NCBI RefSeq assembly: GCF_017639205.1
Contig: NZ_CP071139.1
Span: 4,346,001 to 4,410,000, forward strand
Origin: Streptomyces nojiriensis
GTDB lineage: Bacteria > Actinomycetota > Actinomycetes > Streptomycetales > Streptomycetaceae
Direction: 5' to 3'
Length of the DNA stretch: 64,000 nucleotides
Shown: one piece after another, positions 59,068 through 64,000 of the stretch
How the letters are laid out: each line of letters starts with the position of its first letter
Position numbering within the stretch: position 1 is the stretch's first letter
The notes under the pieces: model-generated
What the model was told of the DNA's origin: nothing
What the model saw: the letters and a program-made list of their open reading frames with translations, nothing else
Database searches by the model: none
Position numbers and translations under genes: made by a program

Positions 59068-60585
59068 TCAGCTCACCACCCGGCCGATCAGGTACACGGC
59101 GGGGGCGGCCGCCGCGAGCGGCAGGGCCACACCGGCCGTCATGTGCACGAACTTCGACGGGTAGTCGTACGCCGCCACGCGCAGCCCGACCAGCGCGCAC
59201 ACCCCGGCGGCGAGGCCGATCAGCGCCCCGCCCGCACCGACCGGGGTCAGCCCGCCGACCGCGATACCGGCACCGGCGGCCGCGGCCAGCGAGACGCCGA
59301 CCGAGGGGGCGGTGGGCAGCGGCAGCGCGCGGGCGAAGACGGCGACCGCGACGGCGGCCGCGCCGACCGTGGCGGCGGCGGAATCGGCCGCGAGATAGCC
59401 GGCGCAGATGATGGCGAGCGCGGCCGAGGCCACCGAGGCCATCAGCCCGTACATCCGCTCGTCGGGATCGGCGTGGCTGCGCAGCTGCAGGACGAGCGTG
59501 AGCAGCACCCAGGCGCCGAGGGTCCCGACGATCGCACCGGGTCCGTTGGTGGGGTCGACGGCGAGCACGGCCACGTCGGCGACGACGGCTCCGGCGAAGG
59601 CGAGGGCGATGCCCTGGCGGGCGGGCCACATGCCGTTGAGGCGGAACCAGCCGGCCGCCGTGAGGCCCTGCAGGGCGATCAGCGGCAGGAGCAGTGCGTA
59701 CTGCCCGAGGGCGGCGGCCACGGCGAGCAGCAGCCCGAGGACGGCGGTGAGTATGGCCGACTGCGGACCGGGGTCGATGATCGGCGACCGGCCCTCGGCG
59801 CGCGCCTGGGCGGGGTCGACGGCGCGCAGGGTGTTGCCGGCCAGGGTGGGCGGGGACCAGGAGGTGATCTCCAGCGGCTCACCGGTGGCCCCGGCCGGTT
59901 CCTCGTCCGGGGCGGACGCCTCCACCACCGGCGGCAAGTACGCGGTCTCCTCGACCGGCGGCGACTGCCGGGGCTGCTGCCGGGGCTGCTGCCGGGGCAT
60001 GTACTGCCCGTCGTGCTCGGGGCCCGGGTAGGGCGGCAGGTAGGCCGTCTCGGCAGCCTGCGGCCAGCCCTGCCCCGGAGCCGCGGCGGGCGCCGGATCC
60101 TGGGACCCGTCCCGGTACCAGCCCTCCGGAGCCACCGCCTGCTGGGGCTGCTGGGGCTGCTGGTCGTGCTCGGGGCCCGGGTAGGGCGGCAGGTAGGCCG
60201 TCTCGGCGGCTTGCGGCCAGCCCTGCCCCGGAGCCGCGGCGGGCGCCGGGTCCTGGGACCCGTCCCGGTACCAGCCCTCCGGAGCCACCTGCTGCGGGTA
60301 CGGCTCCGGGGCCGGGGCCGGGGCGTAGCCGCCGGCGGCGGAGCCGTCCGGCCAGGGGCCCGGGGCGGCCGGGGCCGCCTGCGCCTCGTCGCGGAACCAG
60401 CCCTCGGGCGCCGCCGGCTGCCCGGGCACCGCGCCCAGCGGCGGATGGACCGGCTGGTAGCTGGTGTCCCAGGTGTCGGACTGCCAGGTCTGGGTCCCGT
60501 ACGGGTCCTCCTGCTGCTGGTGCTGCTGGTCCTGCTGGTGCTGCTGCGCGTACTGCCGGCGCTGCTGTTCTTCAGGCGTACTCAT
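59068..60585 (-). CDS. Multi-pass membrane protein with Gln/Pro-rich repeated N-terminus
   Basis: This encodes 505 residues. The first 260 are disordered Gln/Pro/Ala-rich with a 42-residue unit (VAPEGWYRDGSQDP... to PGPEHD) present twice exactly (100-141 and 151-192) and once in degenerate form (59-75). The C-terminal half has about eight or nine membrane segments (AILTAVLGLLLAVAAAL, IALAFAGAVVADVAVLAV and others). The repeated W/Y/R/D and TAYLPP units may bind a cytoplasmic partner. No transporter family is recognised. Confidence 0.72.
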   Translation of the reverse strand: MSTPEEQQRRQYAQQHQQDQQHQQQEDPYGTQTWQSDTWDTSYQPVHPPLGAVPGQPAAPEGWFRDEAQAAPAAPGPWPDGSAAGGYAPAPAPEPYPQQVAPEGWYRDGSQDPAPAAAPGQGWPQAAETAYLPPYPGPEHDQQPQQPQQAVAPEGWYRDGSQDPAPAAAPGQGWPQAAETAYLPPYPGPEHDGQYMPRQQPRQQPRQSPPVEETAYLPPVVEASAPDEEPAGATGEPLEITSWSPPTLAGNTLRAVDPAQARAEGRSPIIDPGPQSAILTAVLGLLLAVAAALGQYALLLPLIALQGLTAAGWFRLNGMWPARQGIALAFAGAVVADVAVLAVDPTNGPGAIVGTLGAWVLLTLVLQLRSHADPDERMYGLMASVASAALAIICAGYLAADSAAATVGAAAVAVAVFARALPLPTAPSVGVSLAAAAGAGIAVGGLTPVGAGGALIGLAAGVCALVGLRVAAYDYPSKFVHMTAGVALPLAAAAPAVYLIGRVVS

Positions 60586-60595
60586 CGGCTCCCGC

Positions 60596-60850
60596 TCACC
60601 CGCCCGCGAACGGCGGGAGCACCTCGACGGTGCCCCCCTCGGTCAGCGGGACGGAATCATGCGGGCGCTTGCCCACAGGCTCGTCGTTCACGAGGAAGGA
60701 GCAGCGCAGCAGCACCCGGGTCAGCTCACCCGGGTGGCGCTCCCGCACGGCGTCGAGCGCCTCGGCCAGTGTGCGCGCCGAGTACGGCTCCTCCGCCGTC
60801 TTGGCCGCGGCCTTGGCCGCCGCCCAGTAGCGGATGGTTCCGGTTGCCAC
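60596..60850 (-). CDS. MoaD/ThiS-family sulfur-carrier protein
   Basis: This encodes 84 residues from GTG 60850, behind GATAGGAG. The ubiquitin-like fold (TIRYWAAAKAAAKTAEEPYSARTLAEALDAVRERH) ends in EVLPPFAGG; the C-terminal Gly-Gly is the site of thiocarboxylation. It could be the small subunit of molybdopterin synthase or another sulfur donor; no partner gene is adjacent. Confidence 0.88.
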   Translation of the reverse strand: MATGTIRYWAAAKAAAKTAEEPYSARTLAEALDAVRERHPGELTRVLLRCSFLVNDEPVGKRPHDSVPLTEGGTVEVLPPFAGG

Positions 60851-61072
60851 TGCTGCTCCTATCGTCGGCTCTCTACCGTCGGCCTCCATGATGGCCCCTC
60901 CCACCGCTGACCCCGGCGTGCCCCGACGCGCCGGGTGTGCGCCGGGGCGGCCGGAGGTACCGCACGGCGGGCCCCCGTTCCGGTGAAACCCGGGCTTACG
61001 CAGGGCGGGAGCGTGGCATGAACCACAGAAGTGGAAGCGGAAGAGGCCTCGGCCACGCATCGACGGGTGGGC

Positions 61073-61121
61073 TATTCTGCTTGGCGAGAGGATCCGGGCA
61101 ACGTTGCCCCCGGGTCCTTTT
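61073..61121 (+). ncRNA. Candidate short RNA or attenuated leader before glnR
   Basis: A TATTCT -10-like box (61073-61078) is followed about ten bases later by AGGATCCGGGCAAC (61089-61102), which pairs with 61103-61118 with one bulged C and one G-U pair, then TTTT. No gene lies between the box and the hairpin. Transcription could give an RNA of about 40 bases or a terminated glnR leader. Confidence 0.45.
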
Positions 61122-61310
61122 GTGCTTTCAGCACGTTGAACGAACCGAGAACAGTGGTATCCATGCGGACCCCAGGGCGCGGGGAGCGCGGGGACGCCGG
61201 GCAAGACGTACGAAGCAGTACCACGCATGTCCTCGACGGGACCGAGGAGGAACCGACGTGATGGACCAGCGAACCGTGCACCACCGTCCGACCCGGGCAG
61301 GTGGTCGGTC

Positions 61311-62096
61311 GTGAGCTCTCTCCTGCTGCTCACCAACGCCCTGCAGCCGTCGACCGAGGTGCTGCCCGCCCTCGGCCTGCTGCTGCACAACGTCCGGGTC
61401 GCCCCGGCCGAGGGCCCTGCCCTGGTGGACACCCCGGGAGCCGATGTCATCCTCGTGGACGGCCGCCGCGACCTGCCGCAGGTGCGGTCGCTGTGCCAGC
61501 TGCTCCGCTCCACCGGACCCGGCTGTCCGCTGATCCTGGTCGTCACCGAGGGCGGCCTGGCGGCCGTCACCGCCGACTGGGGCATCGACGACGTCCTCCT
61601 GGACACCGCGGGTCCCGCCGAGGTCGAGGCGCGGCTGCGGCTGGCCACCGGCCGTCAGCAGCTGGGCTCGGACGACTCCCCGATGGAGATCCGCAACGGC
61701 GACCTGTCGGTGGACGAGGCCACGTACTCCGCCAAGCTCAAGGGGCGGGTGCTGGACCTCACCTTCAAGGAGTTCGAGCTGCTCAAGTACCTCGCCCAGC
61801 ACCCGGGCCGGGTCTTCACCCGCGCCCAGCTGCTGCAGGAGGTGTGGGGCTACGACTACTTCGGCGGCACCCGGACCGTCGACGTGCACGTACGGCGGCT
61901 GCGCGCCAAGCTCGGCCCCGAGCACGAGTCCCTGATCGGCACGGTCCGCAACGTCGGCTACCGCTTCGTCACGCCGGAGAAGGTCGAGCGGGCGGCGGCG
62001 GAGGCCGCGGCCCAGGCGGCGGCCAAGGCCGCCGCGCAGACGGCCTCGCAGGCGGCCGCACCGGCTGCCGCGCAGTCGGCTCCGGCCGTCACCTGA
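61311..62096 (+). CDS. glnR: Global nitrogen regulator GlnR
   Basis: This encodes 261 residues from GTG 61311 (SSLLLLTNALQPSTEVLPALG). The atypical receiver keeps Asp50 (VILVDGRRD) but lacks the rest of the acidic pocket, and the OmpR-like winged helix is LTFKEFELLKYLAQHPGRVFTRAQLLQEVWGYDYFGGTRTVDVHVRRLRAK. Nearly identical to Streptomyces GlnR, an orphan regulator of glutamine synthetase and nitrogen transport genes that is not switched by classical phosphorylation. The Ala-rich tail of about 35 residues differs from the end I know for other GlnR proteins. Confidence 0.95.
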   Translation: MSSLLLLTNALQPSTEVLPALGLLLHNVRVAPAEGPALVDTPGADVILVDGRRDLPQVRSLCQLLRSTGPGCPLILVVTEGGLAAVTADWGIDDVLLDTAGPAEVEARLRLATGRQQLGSDDSPMEIRNGDLSVDEATYSAKLKGRVLDLTFKEFELLKYLAQHPGRVFTRAQLLQEVWGYDYFGGTRTVDVHVRRLRAKLGPEHESLIGTVRNVGYRFVTPEKVERAAAEAAAQAAAKAAAQTASQAAAPAAAQSAPAVT

Positions 62097-62173
62097 TCGG
62101 CCCAGACGGTGTGAGCATCCACTCGGCAGGACGCCCTGCCCAGAGGTAGGTCACCCCGCGTAGACTGCCGCGC

Positions 62174-63196
62174 GTGGCCAAGGTGACGCGGGATGACGTT
62201 GCACGACTTGCGGGTACGTCGACCGCCGTCGTGAGCTACGTCATCAACAACGGACCCCGGCCGGTCGCCCCGGCCACGCGCGAGCGTGTCCTCGCCGCGA
62301 TCAAGGAGCTGGGCTACCGCCCGGACCGGGTCGCCCAGGCGATGGCCTCGCGGCGCACCGACCTCATAGGCATGATCGTCCCGGACGCCCGGCAGCCGTT
62401 CTTCGCGGAGATGGCGCACGCGGTCGAGCAGGCCGCAGCCGAGCGCGGAAAGATGGTGCTGGTCGGCAACTCCGACTACCGCACCGAGCGCGAGGTCCAC
62501 TACCTGCGGGCCTTCCTCGGCATGCGGGTGTCGGGGCTGATCCTGGTCAGCCAGGGCATGAGCGAGCAGGCCGCGTCGGAGATCGAGGCCTGGGACGCGC
62601 GGGTGGTCCTCCTCCACGAGCGCCCCGAGGCGATAGACGACGTCGCCGTCGTCACCGACGACATCGGCGGCGCCCAGCTCGCCACCCGCCACCTGCTGGA
62701 GCACGGGCACGAGTACGTGGCCTGCATCGGCGGCATCGAGAACACCCCGTCCGTCGGCGACCCGGTCGCCGACCACGTCGAGGGCTGGCGCCGGGCCATG
62801 CAGGAGGCCGGCCGCTCGATCGAGGGCCGGCTCATCGAAGCCCCGTACAACCGCTACGACGCGTACACGGTCGCCCTGGAGGTCCTGGCGCGGCCCGACC
62901 GGCCGACGGCCATCTTCTGCGCCACGGACGACCAGGCGATCGGTGTGCTGCGCGCCGCACGCGAGCTGCGCATCGACGTGCCCGGGGATCTGGCCGTCGC
63001 GGGCTTCGACGACGTCAAGGAAGCCGCCCTCACCGACCCGCCGCTGACCACGATCGCCTCGGACCGCCCGGCGATGGCCCGCGCGGCCGTGGACCTGGTC
63101 CTGGACGACGGCCTGCGCGTGGCCGGCTCCCGACGGGAACGCCTGAAGCAGTTCCCGTCGGCGCTGGTGGTCCGCCGGTCCTGCGGCTGCCGCTGA
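62174..63196 (+). CDS. LacI-family transcriptional regulator
   Basis: This encodes 340 residues from GTG 62174. The helix-turn-helix VTRDDVARLAGTSTAVVSYVINNGPRPVAPATRERV is followed by the hinge LGYRPDRVAQAMASRRT. The periplasmic-binding-protein-like domain has FCATDDQAIGVLRAARELRIDVPGDLAVAGFDDV. The ligand, probably a sugar, is unknown; the C-terminus carries an unusual CGC pair. It is the gene next to glnR in Streptomyces. Confidence 0.92.
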   Translation: MAKVTRDDVARLAGTSTAVVSYVINNGPRPVAPATRERVLAAIKELGYRPDRVAQAMASRRTDLIGMIVPDARQPFFAEMAHAVEQAAAERGKMVLVGNSDYRTEREVHYLRAFLGMRVSGLILVSQGMSEQAASEIEAWDARVVLLHERPEAIDDVAVVTDDIGGAQLATRHLLEHGHEYVACIGGIENTPSVGDPVADHVEGWRRAMQEAGRSIEGRLIEAPYNRYDAYTVALEVLARPDRPTAIFCATDDQAIGVLRAARELRIDVPGDLAVAGFDDVKEAALTDPPLTTIASDRPAMARAAVDLVLDDGLRVAGSRRERLKQFPSALVVRRSCGCR

Positions 63197-63203
63197 GCGC
63201 GGG

Positions 63204-64000
63204 TCACGCGTCCAGCGTGCACGGCATCAGCAGGGAGAAGGCGTCCTCGGTGCCGGCGCGCAGGAGCACCAGCGGGGCCTTGGGGCCGACGTACTCCAGC
63301 AGCATGTCGTCGCCCACGGCGAGCGCGTCGAGGAGGAAGGCGGGGTTGACCCCGACCCGGTCCCCGGCGGAGGCGGCGCCGCTCCCGTAGGTGTCGTCGG
63401 CGTCGGCGACGGCCACGGTGTCCGTCAGGACGAGGGCGCACCTTTCGCCGCCCTGCCCGGCCAGGGCCTGCCGCAGCGCCGGCACGTCCAGCGGGATGCG
63501 GCGGCCCTCGGGGAGCCGCATCAGGCGGCGGTGGTCGGGGAACTCCTCGCCCAGGCCCTGCCCGGCGACCCGGCGGCCCTGCGTCTCCAGCTCGACCGCG
63601 TCCCCGTCCACGGTGAGCAGGGCCGGGCCGTCGTCGGTCAGCAGGGCCCGCATGGCGTCCACGAGCGGGGCGGGCACGGTCAGCTGGACCCGCTCGCCGC
63701 CGTGGCCGGTGGTGGACGCCCGGGCCACGGCCATCCGGTAGCGGTCGGTGGCCACGACGTGCAGGTCCGCCCCCTCCACGTCGAAGTGGATCCCACCGAG
63801 CACCGGCAGCTCGGGATCGGTCCCGACGGCGAAGCGTACGGAGTCCAGCGCGGCCGCGAACTGCGTGGCGGGCACGGTCAGCCGGGCGGTGCGGGTGGTG
63901 GTGGTCATGGTGCTCTCCTTGTGTCCGAGGCGTGCGCGTACCGCGGAGAGCGCGCCGCGCGCGTCGGCGAGCTCGCGTTCGAGCCGTCGCAGGTGCCCGT
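63204..64000 (-). CDS. MerR-like regulator fused to a sliding-clamp-like domain (partial)
   Basis: The C-terminal 234 residues (from Met at 63908) resemble the DNA polymerase III beta-clamp fold: FAAALDSVRFAVGTDPELPVLGGIHFDVEGADLHVVATDRYRMAVA, then FPDHRRLMRLPEGRRIPLDVPALRQAL. The frame stays open upstream to the window edge, with HLRRLERELADARGALSAVRARL, a coiled coil like the dimer helix of MerR regulators. So the ATG at 63908 is probably internal and the gene continues beyond 64000. MerR-clamp fusions exist in actinomycetes; the clamp part may act as a ligand or protein sensor. Confidence 0.75.
   Translation of the reverse strand, partial: GHLRRLERELADARGALSAVRARLGHKESTMTTTTRTARLTVPATQFAAALDSVRFAVGTDPELPVLGGIHFDVEGADLHVVATDRYRMAVARASTTGHGGERVQLTVPAPLVDAMRALLTDDGPALLTVDGDAVELETQGRRVAGQGLGEEFPDHRRLMRLPEGRRIPLDVPALRQALAGQGGERCALVLTDTVAVADADDTYGSGAASAGDRVGVNPAFLLDALAVGDDMLLEYVGPKAPLVLLRAGTEDAFSLLMPCTLDA

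Overview
The window is chromosomal DNA of a Streptomyces-type actinomycete. The GC content is very high and third codon positions are almost always G or C. The markers are characteristic of the genus: the sugar-transport ATPase MsiK, PhoR-PhoP/PhoU, GlnR, mycothiol glycosyltransferase MshA, the c-di-GMP-dependent anti-sigma RsiG, the nickel regulator Nur and a SpoIIE-type phosphatase. From about 18.6 kb to the right edge the order of housekeeping genes is that of the Streptomyces core chromosome. No rRNA, CRISPR array or secondary-metabolite cluster was seen.

Left flank (1-2200): the 5' end of a kinase-like gene, a long intergenic stretch built of direct and inverted repeats, and an FAD amine oxidoreductase.

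Integrated element (2201-18558, about 16.4 kb): an actinomycete integrative and conjugative element (AICE) in the 3' half of a tRNA-Thr(TGT) gene, bounded by a perfect 44-bp direct repeat. From left to right it carries a two-gene AT-richer cargo (a HEPN-like protein and an unknown protein with a possible degenerate nuclease core) and a divergent GntR/YdcF regulatory pair with three TCCTAGGA operators. A tightly coupled spread/transfer operon follows, ending in a TraB/FtsK-like DNA pump, and an iteron-like repeat cluster lies directly behind it. Two tandem mini cytosine methyltransferases, a prim-pol plus DUF3631 replication pair, excisionase and integrase complete it. The likely logic is GntR repression of the operon, prim-pol replication of the excised circle, and TraB pumping double-stranded DNA from the repeat cluster.

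Right flank, part 1 (18.6-33.6 kb): msiK, a sugar nucleotidyltransferase, a DoxX-like membrane protein, the leftward block carD-ispD-ispF-cysS-rlmB, a lipoprotein, and phoP/phoR divergent from phoU with a PHO box between them.

Part 2 (33.6-45 kb): a TetR/DUF2867 pair with twin operators, gpmA, an MFS transporter, mshA, an NlpC/P60 hydrolase and a SpoIIE phosphatase. Two MITE-like elements (33631-33808 and 43272-43438) share a core but have different, internally perfect terminal arms, and each supplies the stop codon of the gene to its left.

Part 3 (45-64 kb): mostly leftward genes. They include an XRE regulator with an HBHA-like protein, an N5-glutamine methyltransferase-like gene, an Eis-like acetyltransferase, rsiG, dtd, ygfZ, nur, three coupled membrane-protein genes, and sseA with DUF1416 behind a Cys-containing leader peptide. 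The block ends with a repeat-bearing membrane protein, MoaD-like protein, glnR, a LacI regulator and, running off the edge, a MerR-like segment fused in frame to a sliding-clamp-like domain.
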